64,000 bases of DNA from Prochlorococcus marinus str. MIT 9314 (GCF_000760035.1 NZ_JNAO01000011.1:36655-100654); one strand, 5' to 3'; shown: positions 37,440 through 45,961, counted from the first letter of the stretch. A program made the numbers and translations. Notes: generated from the sequence alone by a model not told the origin.

Positions 37440-37934
37440 ATGAACGAGTCTAAGTGTCCTGTCCCTAGAGAGCAACAACCCACAAATGAATTCATAGAAT
37501 TATCAAAATCTAAAATTTTTTCTTGGCCAAAAACAAAAAAGTCACTAATTCTTGTTTTGATAAAATTCTGGATTGGGGCTTTTGTTCTATTTCTTGTCAT
37601 TTCTTCAGGAAGTGTATATTTTAAAACATCCCCTTTAAGGTACATTCTATTGAGCTTTTTTAGCAGCTTATCAATACCTCTTTTAATTTCAATAAGATTA
37701 TATTTAGGATGGAATCATATATTTAATAGATTAATATCTGAAAAAGTAGAATACGAAGAATCCGGGTGGTATGACGGCCAAGTATGGGAAAAGCCATTAG
37801 TTTTGAAAGAAAAAGAATCACTTATTGCCTCAATTGAAGTAAAACCTATTTTAAAAAATTTAATTCAAATTTTTTCTATTATTTCAGTCTTAGCTTTGTC
37901 TGGTATTTTAATTTTTCAATATCACAATTTCTAA
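37440..37934 (+). CDS. ycf36: CGLD27/Ycf36 (DUF1230) membrane protein
   Basis: 164 aa. The signature CPVPREQQPTNEF near the N-terminus is diagnostic, followed by two adjacent hydrophobic helices (about residues 40-60 and 65-85), the WHxIxxRL stretch (LGWNHIFNRL), VEYEESGWYDGQVWEKP and a last helix. CGLD27 is conserved in green-lineage plastids and cyanobacteria and, in plants, was linked to iron homeostasis and light acclimation (established for homologues). Sits 8 bases after rsfS and abuts the asparaginase gene. Confidence 0.85.
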   Translation: MNESKCPVPREQQPTNEFIELSKSKIFSWPKTKKSLILVLIKFWIGAFVLFLVISSGSVYFKTSPLRYILLSFFSSLSIPLLISIRLYLGWNHIFNRLISEKVEYEESGWYDGQVWEKPLVLKEKESLIASIEVKPILKNLIQIFSIISVLALSGILIFQYHNF

Positions 37935-38900
37935 ATGAGTTCTAATTTCAAAAACCTCTACACCTCTAACAATCCTCCCTTACAAGCAACCTTAATTAGA
38001 GGATCAAATATTGAATCGATCCATAAAATTCATGCTGTTATTACTGATAAGAAAGGAAGGGTTTTAATGTGCGCAGGAAATCCAGAATATAAAAGTTTCA
38101 TAAGGTCAGCACTAAAACCTTTTCAGGCAATACCTTTCGTTAGTAGTGGAGCTGCATCAAAAATTAATAATGAATCAAAATCAATTGCTTTGGCATGCGG
38201 GTCACATAGTGGATCAAAACTCCATTCAAGGGAAGCATTCAAAATTTTATGGGAATATGACATTGACATTAATAATCTTAAATGTCCAAAATCCAAGACA
38301 AGTCCATTAGAACATAATTGTTCTGGTAAACATGCTGCATTTTTAGCTACATGCAAAAAAATGAATTGGCCATTAGATAGTTACTTAAAGGGAGATCATC
38401 CTCTTCAAATAGAAATATTCCGAATTGTTTCTGAATTACTTGAAATCCCGTCATCTGAAATAAATGCAGAACGTGATGATTGTGGTGCGCCCACTCTTTA
38501 TTTAAAACTATTAGAAATTTCGAGATTATATTCACTTCTGAGCAGTTCAGAAAACGCTGAATTAGAACAAATCAGTAGAGCCATGATAATGAATCCCACA
38601 ATGATAAGTGATAACAATAAATTTGATACAGAAATAATTAAAGCTTCTCATGGGAACGTTATAGGTAAAGGTGGGGCCGAAGGGATACAGTGTCTTTGTA
38701 AAGTAAATGAAGGGATAGGTTTAGCTTTAAAAGTAGAAGACGGTTCAAAAAGAGCAAAGCATGCTGTTAGTCTTCACTTACTAAAACAGTTAGAGTGGAT
38801 ATCTGACTTAAGAATTCAAGACATAGAAGAAAAGGTGTTTAATTTTTCTGAAGGTGTGCGACTTGAAGTTAAAGGTAAAGTAAAATTCCAAGAATCCTAA
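37935..38900 (+). CDS. L-asparaginase II-type (AnsA/thermolabile) protein
   Basis: 321 aa of the PF06089 asparaginase family, which is not related to the classical two-Thr enzymes. Recognisable blocks are SALKPFQAIPFVSSGA, IALACGSHSGSKLHS, HNCSGKHAAFLATCK and the GKGGAEGIQCL motif. It would hydrolyse asparagine to aspartate and ammonia or act on a related substrate. It begins right after the ycf36 stop with no gap and ends 44 bases before the initiator tRNA. Confidence 0.88.
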   Translation: MSSNFKNLYTSNNPPLQATLIRGSNIESIHKIHAVITDKKGRVLMCAGNPEYKSFIRSALKPFQAIPFVSSGAASKINNESKSIALACGSHSGSKLHSREAFKILWEYDIDINNLKCPKSKTSPLEHNCSGKHAAFLATCKKMNWPLDSYLKGDHPLQIEIFRIVSELLEIPSSEINAERDDCGAPTLYLKLLEISRLYSLLSSSENAELEQISRAMIMNPTMISDNNKFDTEIIKASHGNVIGKGGAEGIQCLCKVNEGIGLALKVEDGSKRAKHAVSLHLLKQLEWISDLRIQDIEEKVFNFSEGVRLEVKGKVKFQES

Positions 38901-38944
38901 AAAACAGAAAAAATAACCTCTTCACATGTATGCTATGTATATGA

Positions 38945-39021
<77 letters not shown>

Positions 39022-39027
39022 TTTAGA

Positions 39028-39051
39028 AGCAGCTTAACAGCTGCTTTTTTT
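39028..39051 (+). terminator. intrinsic terminator after the initiator tRNA
   Basis: A perfect 7-base-pair stem (AGCAGCT/AGCTGCT) with a TAAC loop is followed directly by six T residues. It lies 6 bases past the CCA end and fits a canonical rho-independent terminator. Confidence 0.9.
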
Positions 39052-39125
39052 AGTATTTGCAGTAGTTAATGCCATTATAAAAATGCAAAATTATAAAGTC
39101 TTAACTAAAAAGAGTTTATTAAAAA

Positions 39126-39227
39126 TTATTTGAGATCTTTTTGAATAGAAAATTTCAAGTCAACTCTAACTAATAATCCAGTAATGATAAAAAGTATTCC
39201 AATGTATGAATTCAAAGATAGGTCCAA
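39126..39227 (-). CDS. possible small membrane peptide, 33 aa
   Basis: A TTG start (39225-39227) gives 33 codons with one hydrophobic helix in YIGILFIITGLLVRVD flanked by polar ends, an arrangement typical of tiny membrane proteins. An in-frame stop lies just upstream of the TTG. No ribosome binding site stands out, so it may not be translated. Confidence 0.35.
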   Translation of the reverse strand: MDLSLNSYIGILFIITGLLVRVDLKFSIQKDLK

Positions 39228-39387
39228 AATATTAAATTAATTTCTAACTAAATTTTAACTCACAAATCATATCTATTAAATACGTCAATAAAAAAGAATT
39301 TAAAAAAAATTCTGAATTTTGAACATTTACATCTTTAATAAGTTATTTAATAAAGTAGAGTAAGATTTATCTAATTTAGAAAATTAT

Positions 39388-39534
39388 ATGCAGAATTTGC
39401 TACAACGTGATTTAGGTTCAAGCATGTTATCAATAGCTGTCATATTAGGTTGGTTAGGTCTGTTTTTTGTGTTTTTGAGAGTATTAACAATTTCAATAAA
39501 GAGAATCCTAGAGGCTGTTTTCAAAAAATCTTAA
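39388..39534 (+). CDS. small single-span membrane protein, 48 aa
   Basis: The ATG at 39388 opens 48 codons. A polar N-terminus (MQNLLQRDLGSS) is followed by a helix of about 20 residues (IAVILGWLGLFFVFLRVL) and a basic end (KRILEAVFKKS). This charge pattern is that of a one-span membrane protein. It has no recognised family. It stands alone between the tRNA terminator and the DUF2862 gene. Confidence 0.6.
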   Translation: MQNLLQRDLGSSMLSIAVILGWLGLFFVFLRVLTISIKRILEAVFKKS

Positions 39535-39589
39535 TTATTGAAATAAATCAATAATTCTGAATTAATCGCATAAATCCTTTATCACTAGG

Positions 39590-39595
39590 TATAAT
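39590..39595 (+). promoter_or_regulatory. -10 element of the DUF2862 gene, near-leaderless
   Basis: TATAAT at 39590-39595 is only 9 bases before the ATG at 39605, so transcription would begin within 2-3 bases of the start codon. The hexamer sits in an AGGT-N6-ACCT inverted arrangement (39587-39600), which could be an operator. No clear -35 is seen. Confidence 0.5.
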
Positions 39596-39604
39596 GACCT
39601 AAAA

Positions 39605-39991
39605 ATGTCAATTTTAGATAAGGTTAAGATTGGAAATTCTGTTCAAGTTAACCTAGAACTATCTAAGGATAGACTTAACAAAGAAACTATTGATGCAATC
39701 AATGTTTCTTCATTGGCTAAGGTAAGTGATTTCAGAATAACGGATGGCAAAGGTATTGGAGTTGTCTTGCAATTATCTAATGGAAAAGAGCAATGGTTTT
39801 TTGAGGATGAAATTGATCTTCTCGACGAAAATGGTAATGTGATAAAGAAAAATTATGATAAACAAGATAATAACTTTATATTTGTTTTTTTAAGAGGATT
39901 AAATTATGAAAATAAAAATAATGTAAGCGAGTTACTTAATCCAATTAACTTTTTTATCTGGCTTGTTGTATCGTTTAAAGATATTTTTTGA
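39605..39991 (+). CDS. DUF2862 family protein
   Basis: 128 aa. The conserved N-terminal domain KIGNSVQVNLELSKDR, DFRITDGKGIGVVLQLSNG and QWFFEDEIDLL is the DUF2862 signature, a small beta-barrel-like domain of cyanobacteria and plastids. A C-terminal hydrophobic stretch (about residues 108-124) may anchor it in the membrane. Start at ATG 39605, immediately behind a promoter -10, so it may be translated from a leaderless message. Function unknown. Confidence 0.75.
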   Translation: MSILDKVKIGNSVQVNLELSKDRLNKETIDAINVSSLAKVSDFRITDGKGIGVVLQLSNGKEQWFFEDEIDLLDENGNVIKKNYDKQDNNFIFVFLRGLNYENKNNVSELLNPINFFIWLVVSFKDIF

Positions 39992-40068
39992 TTGGTTAAA
40001 AAATTTTCTAAAATAAAATAAATTTAACAATTTTTTTAAATATTAAATTTCAGTAATTAAAATTTTAA

Positions 40069-41064
40069 ATGGCTCAAAATATTATCGATGTAAAAAATTT
40101 ATCTAAGTCATTTGATATCTCTTCCAAAGAACCAGGCTTAAAAGGAACAATTAAACATTTTTTTAGAAGACAAACAAAAAGTTTAAAAGTTATCAAAGAT
40201 ATAAGTTTTGAAATTAAAGAAGGAGAAATAGTAGGTTTTCTTGGTGCTAATGGAGCTGGGAAAACAACAATATTAAAAATGCTTTGTGGCTTAATTTATC
40301 CAAGTGAAGGTTCGATTTTGGTTTCAGGCTATTTACCTTTCAGAAGAAAAGAAAATTTCCTAAAAAATATCACCTTAATAATGGGTCAAAAGCAACAGCT
40401 TATATGGGATCTTCCACCTATTGAATCATTCTATTTGAATGCATCAATATATGATTTAGATAAGTTCGAAGCTAAAAAGAGAATAAAAAAACTATCGGAA
40501 ATGCTTGAAATTGATGAAGAGCTTTTCATACCTGTTAGAAAACTTTCACTAGGACAGCGTATGAAATCAGAATTACTAGCAGCTTTGATACATGAACCAA
40601 ATATTCTATTTTTAGACGAGCCGACACTTGGATTAGATATTAATGCACAGAGAAATTTAAGAAAATTCCTTCAAAAATATAATAAAGAAACTAATGCAAC
40701 GATATGCCTAACAAGCCATTACATGAAAGATATTACATCGCTATGCAAGAGAGTTATATGTGTGCACGAAGGGGAGATATCATATGATGGAAAACTTGAC
40801 CTTTTATTAAAGAAACTTTCTCCTGTTAAAGAAATATTAATAGTTTGTCGATCAGAAGAGGATACAATTAAATTAGAAAATTCAGGTTTTACTGTTAAAA
40901 ATAAAATAAAGAATGAAATCACTATAAAAATTGAAAACAACTCTATTATTTCTTCACTAAAAACTATCCTAAATAATTTTGATATTGTAGACCTTTTTAT
41001 AAATGAACCACCCATAGATGAAGTTATTGGGAAGGTATTAATCAAAAAAGATTATGATATCTAA
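40069..41064 (+). CDS. ABC-2-type exporter ATP-binding protein
   Basis: 331 aa. Walker A GANGAGKT, signature LSLGQR, Walker B ILFLDEPT and H-loop SHY are all in order, with the Q-loop in MGQKQQLI. The C-terminal ~100 residues form the extra domain common in DrrA/CcmA-like subunits. It energises export through the two membrane subunits that follow. The stop overlaps the next start by 11 bases. Substrates of this DUF990-permease subgroup are unknown; polysaccharide or drug export is possible. Confidence 0.9.
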   Translation: MAQNIIDVKNLSKSFDISSKEPGLKGTIKHFFRRQTKSLKVIKDISFEIKEGEIVGFLGANGAGKTTILKMLCGLIYPSEGSILVSGYLPFRRKENFLKNITLIMGQKQQLIWDLPPIESFYLNASIYDLDKFEAKKRIKKLSEMLEIDEELFIPVRKLSLGQRMKSELLAALIHEPNILFLDEPTLGLDINAQRNLRKFLQKYNKETNATICLTSHYMKDITSLCKRVICVHEGEISYDGKLDLLLKKLSPVKEILIVCRSEEDTIKLENSGFTVKNKIKNEITIKIENNSIISSLKTILNNFDIVDLFINEPPIDEVIGKVLIKKDYDI

Positions 41065-41848
41065 TTTAATTAACCGTAAAATATTCACTTTATTAAAAGT
41101 GCAATATTCAAACATGTTGGAGTATAGGGTAGAAATTGCATTGTGGGCAATTTCAGGGATTATTCCTTTTTTCATGTTAAACATTTGGACAAATAATAAT
41201 CTAAATGAATCCATAAACATTAGTGATATATTGCTTTCAAGGTATTTCTTATGTGCTTTTTTTGTAAGACAGTTTTCTGTAGTTTGGGTTGTATTTAGTT
41301 TTGAAGAAGATTCTCTTATGGGGAAGGTATCTCCTTATTTAATTCAACCTTTAAATCCATTTTACAGATATTTTGCACAACATCTTGCAGAACAAATAAC
41401 AAGATTTCCTTTCGCACTAATAATCGCATTTTTCTTTTTTGTTTTTAATCCAGAAAGTATATGGATACCAAATTTAGGTATTTTACTTTTATCGATAGTA
41501 TCTACTTTCTTATCCTTCTTAATTCAATTTTTAATTCAGTCAATAGTTGCATGTCTATGTTTCTGGACAGAGAAAGCGTCATCGATAGAAAGATTGTTAT
41601 TTATTCCAACTTTATTTCTCTCAGGTCTTTTAGCACCAGTAGTTTCATTTCCCGCATATGTTAAATCTTGGATTTATTTGACTCCTTTTCCATATCTAAT
41701 TGATTTCCCTGCAAACTTACTTTCAGGTAATGAAACAAATATTAGTGGAGGTTTAATTATGCAAATTCTATGGATTTTTATACTTTTCCCATTATTTAAG
41801 AAAATCTGGTCTGAAGGAACAAAAAAATATACAGCAATGGGGTCATGA
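41054..41848 (+). CDS. ABC-2-type permease subunit 1 (DUF990-like)
   Basis: 264 aa with about six hydrophobic helices. It opens with a basic cytoplasmic leader, LLKVQYSNMLEYRVEIALW, then hydrophobic blocks and a conserved SPYLIQPLNPFYRYFAQHL loop. The permease pairs with the next gene, the same 264 residues long and similar in layout, to form a heterodimeric channel. It is coupled to both neighbours by overlaps (11 bases upstream, 4 bases downstream). Confidence 0.85.
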   Translation: MISNLINRKIFTLLKVQYSNMLEYRVEIALWAISGIIPFFMLNIWTNNNLNESINISDILLSRYFLCAFFVRQFSVVWVVFSFEEDSLMGKVSPYLIQPLNPFYRYFAQHLAEQITRFPFALIIAFFFFVFNPESIWIPNLGILLLSIVSTFLSFLIQFLIQSIVACLCFWTEKASSIERLLFIPTLFLSGLLAPVVSFPAYVKSWIYLTPFPYLIDFPANLLSGNETNISGGLIMQILWIFILFPLFKKIWSEGTKKYTAMGS

Positions 41849-42639
41849 ATTTAAGAAAATATCTAAAAGTTTATAAAAAATTCTTACATACTTCTTTAGC
41901 TTCTGAATTAGAGTATAAGACAAATATATTAGTTGATTTAATTACCGCAATTTTAAGTTTAGTAGGGAGTATTTTTCTATTATCTATTTTCTTTCAAAAT
42001 AGTGGATATATTGGAGGGTGGAAATTTGAACAGGCACTAATAATCCAAGCTATTTATACAATTTTGAATGGGATAACTAATACATGGTTTAATCCTAATC
42101 TTACAGAAATAGTTAAACACATAAGAGAAGGAACATTAGACTTCGTACTTTTAAAACCTATTGATAGTCAATTTTTTATTTCATTAAAAAAAATAAATCC
42201 ATCTGGATTTTTAGAAATAATGCTGGGATTTTTAATGTTGTTCTTCTGCATAAGAATAAATCAAATCAATTTAAATTTAAGTTTTATGACCCTATCCTTG
42301 ATTACAATTAGTTGCTCGATTTGTATTTTATATAGCTTATGGTTTTTTATATCTACTACTACTATTTGGTTTGTTAAGACCTGGAATGCAATAGAAGTAT
42401 TAAGATCATTCCTTTATATTGGAAGATTTCCTCTAAGTTCATTTTCATTTTCTTTAAGAATCTTTTTTAGTGTTTTTATTCCTATTGCTTTTATAACTAC
42501 AATTCCTTCTGAAGTTTTTCTCGGACTTTCTGTATTTTGGAAAATATTGCTTGAAATTATTGTAGCGACAATATTTCTTATTAATTCAAGAAAGTTTTGG
42601 TTATTTGCATTAAAGTTCTATTCTTCTGCATCTAGCTAA
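41845..42639 (+). CDS. ABC-2-type permease subunit 2 (DUF990-like)
   Basis: 264 aa with six hydrophobic helices. The N-terminal part (SELEYKTNILVDLITAIL) parallels that of its partner, and the loop GTLDFVLLKPIDSQFF corresponds to the partner's SPYLIQPLNPF. Together with the upstream ATPase and permease it completes an ABC exporter. Its ATG overlaps the stop of the partner. It ends 3 bases before the stop of an opposing small gene. Confidence 0.85.
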   Translation: MNLRKYLKVYKKFLHTSLASELEYKTNILVDLITAILSLVGSIFLLSIFFQNSGYIGGWKFEQALIIQAIYTILNGITNTWFNPNLTEIVKHIREGTLDFVLLKPIDSQFFISLKKINPSGFLEIMLGFLMLFFCIRINQINLNLSFMTLSLITISCSICILYSLWFFISTTTIWFVKTWNAIEVLRSFLYIGRFPLSSFSFSLRIFFSVFIPIAFITTIPSEVFLGLSVFWKILLEIIVATIFLINSRKFWLFALKFYSSASS

Positions 42640-42642
42640 CTA

Positions 42643-42909
42643 TTATTTAAAAACCTCCCTGCAAAATTCCCAAATCTGTTGTTTACTTTTCAAATTAGAA
42701 AGCCTAGATAATTTTTCGAAATGAAGCTTAGATTTATCAACAGATAAAAGCCTGCAATTGTATTCAATTTTATGATTTCTAGATATGATTCCTAATTTGA
42801 GTGCAACATTACTAAAGATAATAATTAACGTAAGAAAAAAAAATATACCGAAAAATTGTAAAAATGATTTTGAATAATTTTCTTTTTCAGTTTTTAATTC
42901 AAGCTTCAT
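42643..42909 (-). CDS. membrane-anchored hypothetical protein, 88 aa
   Basis: A polar leader, one hydrophobic helix (about residues 18-40) and a basic, Leu-rich soluble C-terminus (about 42-88) with two Cys. It starts within the stop of the gene ahead, which points to co-translation. The family was not recognised. Confidence 0.55.
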   Translation of the reverse strand: MKLELKTEKENYSKSFLQFFGIFFFLTLIIIFSNVALKLGIISRNHKIEYNCRLLSVDKSKLHFEKLSRLSNLKSKQQIWEFCREVFK

Positions 42910-43136
42910 TACTTAACTATATGCTGAGGGCACTTAATTGCAGCAATAGCAACAGCCGTAACTTTAAAATTTTCAGACTTCTCAATAACCTTTTTAACCT
43001 CTAATGGACCAAATTTATTACTTGCATCACTGTAGGAAAGAAGTAAAGATTTATAGTTATCGTGACCTAGATTTCTATACTCACAGAAATTATCCCCAAC
43101 ATAATTCAAAAGAGTTAGTAAAGTTAATTCAATCAT
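42909..43136 (-). CDS. hypothetical protein, 75 aa
   Basis: A small soluble product with no membrane segment (MIELTLLTLLNYVGDNFCEY at its start), a charged middle (LEVKKVIEKSENFK) and an Ala/Ile-rich end AVAIAAIKCPQHIVK. A one-base overlap couples it to the next minus-strand gene. I do not recognise it. It is probably a lineage-restricted protein. Confidence 0.55.
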   Translation of the reverse strand: MIELTLLTLLNYVGDNFCEYRNLGHDNYKSLLLSYSDASNKFGPLEVKKVIEKSENFKVTAVAIAAIKCPQHIVK

Positions 43137-43307
43137 TAAAACTTTTTACTAGCGAAGTTCTTACGAATAATACTGTGCAGGACATTTTTAACAAGTAAAA
43201 TTTCCAAAAACATTTGAAATCATAAAATAGGATTTTTTTCTAATAAACTTTAAAATCAAAAAATTATTTCAGAATTTATTAATTCACATATGAGAAAATC
43301 ATTAAAC

Positions 43308-43321
43308 CACTACCTGTAGTG
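43308..43321. repeat. palindrome CACTACCTGTAGTG overlapping a promoter -35 position
   Basis: Two 6-base arms (CACTAC/GTAGTG) surround a 2-base centre. The palindrome lies where a -35 hexamer should be for the TACAAT -10 at 43331-43336, so it could be a regulator binding site for the small RNA downstream. It does not match known cyanobacterial sites I can test by eye (NtcA GTA-N8-TAC, LexA, Fur). Confidence 0.4.
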
Positions 43322-43342
43322 TATTTAGTTTACAATCATTGC

Positions 43343-43431
43343 GCTACAGATAGGGGGTTGCATTTTTTAAGAAATTGGTTTAAAAATAAAGTTCCCCATC
43401 ACCCGGCCCCACATATGTGAGGCCTTTTTTT
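43343..43431 (+). ncRNA. candidate small regulatory RNA (about 89 nt)
   Basis: The stretch has no open frame but carries a -10 (TACAAT, 43331-43336), a predicted start near 43343 and a strong terminator at 43405-43431. A long-range stem, GAT-A-GGGG (43349-43356) with CCCCATC (43394-43400), closes a 37-base loop rich in A and T. It is bounded by 43201-43307, where I see only short AT-rich runs, and 43432-43586, which holds no gene. Resemblance to the Yfr RNAs of Prochlorococcus is possible, but I could not match it to one. Confidence 0.5.
43405..43431 (+). terminator. intrinsic terminator of the small RNA candidate
   Basis: GGCC/GGCC plus CACA/TGTG arms (43405-43424) with one internal mismatch make an eight-base-pair stem with a small loop, followed by seven T residues. 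A competing stem GAGGCCTT (43419-43426) with AAGGCCTC (43446-43453) overlaps its 3' arm. Confidence 0.8.
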
Positions 43432-43586
43432 ATGGTTTTTAAAATAAGGCCTCTTTAAAAGTTTTATTTAATAAAACGAGTAATTAATTAATCCCTTTAA
43501 TAATGAATAAAGATAATAATTTATTTTTTAATTTATAAGCTTGCTTTAGGATTTTTACCAGAATGTACTGCTATCCTACACTAATT

Positions 43587-44399
43587 TTATAAAAAGCTTT
43601 TTATGGATTTAATCAACAAGCTTATACCAACCAAAATACAAACCGTTATAAAAGTTTTCTTAATAAGTATATTCCCATTTAATTTTGACAGGTGAGCTCC
43701 GAAAAATCCTCCTGTAAAGGAACCAATTATTAAAACTATTAATAAATTAAATGGAACCGATCCTACTCTTGCCAAAAATACTGCTCCGACAAAATTCCAA
43801 AAAATCCCAACAGTAAAAAATGTCATACTTATGGCTCGAAGAAAATCCATTTCAAAAGTTTTTATTAATAGAATTGTCACAAGCAATCCAGTTCCTGAAG
43901 AAATAGAACCATTTAATATACCTATAAGAAAAATAGAAATTAAAAATCTAAATTTATGAACAAAATTAAGCTTTTTATTACCAGATGTCATACCTAAATC
44001 TGGTTTAAGGAATGAGTAAAAAGCTAATAATATGGATATTATGCCTAAAATTATGTATAAGTACTTTTCTGATATATATTCAACTACAGAAGCTCCAAAA
44101 ATTACTCCTGGCAATCCAAAAATTAAAATTTGCCAAGCAACACTTATATCATTACCTAAAGATTTGTAATTTCTTAAGGAACCCCCTATTCCTAGTGCTA
44201 CTGTAGCTAATTTATGACTAGCCAGAGCCTGATAATAAGGAACTCCAGATAAAATCAATGCTGGTAATTGTAATAATCCCGCTCCTCCTCCAGAAATCGC
44301 TGAGAACGTATTAGAAATAAACGATATCAAAAAAATATAAATACTTTTAAATAAAGAATGATCAAAATTTCCAAATAATATAGTTAACAAATAAAGCAT
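43587..44399 (-). CDS. TSUP-family membrane transporter (TauE/SafE)
   Basis: 270 aa with about eight hydrophobic helices. The family hallmark is the repeated Gly-rich motif: FSAISGGGAGLLQLPALIL near the N-terminus and GSISSGTGLLVTILLIK in the second half. TSUP proteins export or import sulfite, sulfonates or other organosulfur or small organic anions; the exact substrate is unknown. The gene stands alone, between the small RNA and the HNH gene. Confidence 0.85.
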   Translation of the reverse strand: MLYLLTILFGNFDHSLFKSIYIFLISFISNTFSAISGGGAGLLQLPALILSGVPYYQALASHKLATVALGIGGSLRNYKSLGNDISVAWQILIFGLPGVIFGASVVEYISEKYLYIILGIISILLAFYSFLKPDLGMTSGNKKLNFVHKFRFLISIFLIGILNGSISSGTGLLVTILLIKTFEMDFLRAISMTFFTVGIFWNFVGAVFLARVGSVPFNLLIVLIIGSFTGGFFGAHLSKLNGNILIKKTFITVCILVGISLLIKSIKSFL

Positions 44400-44540
44400 T
44401 TACTATAAATTGCACTTTGTATTAATAAGTAAAAATTATTCTTTTCATAAGAATCATTTGCTTTAAGAAGTCTTATTTTATCTTTTTCAATCATACTTTA
44501 AAAAAAACTGTTATTATCAAAAAAAAATATCAAGAATTTT

Positions 44541-44882
44541 ATGCATAGACAAGATGCAATTTACCTTGATCAGTTTTGCCCCAAGATAAGTAATAAAAAT
44601 TGGAGAGAGTCACTTAATAAAGTTACTAATTATAAATGTATTTATTGCGGTAAACCCTCAGAATCACTCGACCACCTTCACCCAATGTCAAAAGGTGGGA
44701 TTAGCAGTACAAGTAATTGCGTACCATGTTGTTTGTCATGTAATGGGAAGAAATCAGATTCAGAAGTTCTTAGTTGGTACAGAAAACAAAATTTTTATGA
44801 TCCTCGAAGAGCTATGGCGATACGAGCATGGTTTAATGACGATTTGAAACTTGCGTCGGTTCTTTTGAATTACTTAAATTAA
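44541..44882 (+). CDS. HNH endonuclease family protein
   Basis: 113 aa. The HNH beta-beta-alpha-metal fold is visible: CIYCGKP (C33, C36), catalytic DHLHP (D44-H45), the asparagine in SNCVPCC (N59) and the second zinc pair C64/C67 in CLSCNGKK. Stand-alone HNH proteins in cyanobacteria act in DNA processing, though their precise role is usually undefined. The C-terminal 30 residues are helical with RRAMAIRAWF. It has no visible partner genes, so it is not an obvious restriction system. Confidence 0.88.
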   Translation: MHRQDAIYLDQFCPKISNKNWRESLNKVTNYKCIYCGKPSESLDHLHPMSKGGISSTSNCVPCCLSCNGKKSDSEVLSWYRKQNFYDPRRAMAIRAWFNDDLKLASVLLNYLN

Positions 44883-44969
44883 AAATGAAACGATAAATTG
44901 ATTGAGATTCGAAAATATATTATTTATATTGTTGAATAGGATAATTTAATTTAGTAAGCAATGTTTTTA

Positions 44970-45164
44970 TTAAATTATTCTTTTTATTTCTGAATTTATT
45001 TTATTGTTCCTAAAAAGCGAAATATTAGTGTAGTCATCTTTCCACATTATTGGTGAATCTATAACCTTTCTCTCTGGTGACTTTACTGAAAAAATCAATC
45101 CAAATACAAAAAGAATAGTAATCAATATGATTGTCATTACTAATTTGTCTGAAATATTGTTCAT
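44970..45164 (-). CDS. small membrane protein, 64 aa
   Basis: One hydrophobic helix (about residues 8-27, MTIILITILFVFGLIF) follows a short polar start. The rest is a soluble tail with SPIMWKDDYTN. The gene is 9 bases after the secreted-protein gene on the same strand, so the two may work together at the membrane. No family recognised. Confidence 0.55.
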   Translation of the reverse strand: MNNISDKLVMTIILITILFVFGLIFSVKSPERKVIDSPIMWKDDYTNISLFRNNKINSEIKRII

Positions 45165-45173
45165 TAACCTAAT

Positions 45174-45575
45174 CTATCTAGAAAAATTTTTGTCTGGAGT
45201 AGTTTTTTCATAAATTTCAAGAAAATATGATTTAAAATAATCAACTCCCTCCTTTCCCATTAATCCAAATGACCATCCACAATCATTTACTACTTGCAAT
45301 GAGATTTGATTAGCCAAGTCACTTTTTTCAATCCATTTTTTCTGAGGATTGTAAGAGAAAGATATAATGTTCTCAGTTTTTACGATAGCTGATTTCATTG
45401 CTTCATCTTTAGAAAAACCATTTTTAATAGCGGTGCAATACTTCCTGGAGAAATTATTTGAGATCCTATTTTGCAGCAAACTAACACTAGGATCTGACGT
45501 ATCAAAAGCTATACCTATTGCAGGTTTTAATTGAAAAGTTATAAATAAAAGTAAGACAAAAAATAATTTAAACAA
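45174..45575 (-). CDS. secreted or lumenal hypothetical protein, 133 aa
   Basis: The N-terminus (MFKLFFVLLLFITFQ) is a signal-peptide or signal-anchor sequence with a plausible AIG-like cleavage near residue 21-23. The mature part has two Cys (C47, C99) that could form a disulfide, and a GWSFGLMGKEGVDYF block. The start codon is TTG (45575). It probably acts in the periplasm or thylakoid lumen. Function unknown. Confidence 0.6.
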   Translation of the reverse strand: MFKLFFVLLLFITFQLKPAIGIAFDTSDPSVSLLQNRISNNFSRKYCTAIKNGFSKDEAMKSAIVKTENIISFSYNPQKKWIEKSDLANQISLQVVNDCGWSFGLMGKEGVDYFKSYFLEIYEKTTPDKNFSR

Positions 45576-45727
45576 CAGCTATTAATCAATAGTTTCTAAG
45601 TAATATAATAATATTATAAAATTGTCTTTTCAATTAAATCTGATAATTATTAAAAGCAAATTAAATTTCAATTTATTAATAAATAAAAGTATTGCGATAA
45701 GTTCAGTAATAATAGTCAGAGGTTTAT

Positions 45728-45961
45728 TTGACTACAAATATGTACGAATCATTGATGACATTGCTATTTTTTCCTGATTGGACAAATGGATTACCTTCAG
45801 ATTTCTTAATCCTTCATTTTTTTGTAGGAGCTGTGATTTTTCCATTCAACATGATTCATGCTAAAGCAAGAAAAATTGACAGTCAAAACCCACAGGAAGC
45901 CGCAAATGGGTATAAAAGTTCAGACAATGCAACATTTTTTGGATACGAGGAAATCAAATAG
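45728..45961 (+). CDS. small membrane protein, 77 aa
   Basis: The TTG at 45728 has a good AGAGG ribosome binding site (45718-45722); the ATG at 45740 does not. One hydrophobic segment is clear (FLILHFFVGAVIFPFNM, about residues 26-42) and a second weaker one is near the start. The tail is polar with a GYKSSDNATFFGYEE ending. I do not recognise the family. Confidence 0.6.
   Translation: MTTNMYESLMTLLFFPDWTNGLPSDFLILHFFVGAVIFPFNMIHAKARKIDSQNPQEAANGYKSSDNATFFGYEEIK

Noticed and set aside
43308..43431. Assignment of the small RNA to a specific Yfr family or to 6S RNA/tmRNA
   Set aside because: No diagnostic motif that I can verify by eye is present and the length is far too short for 6S RNA or tmRNA.
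44384..44494. 36-aa minus-strand frame upstream of the TSUP gene
   Set aside because: It overlaps the TSUP start, has no membrane helix or binding site and no recognisable composition.
44541..44882. HNH protein as part of a defence or restriction system
   Set aside because: No methyltransferase, ATPase or other partner gene lies nearby; it looks like a stand-alone nuclease.
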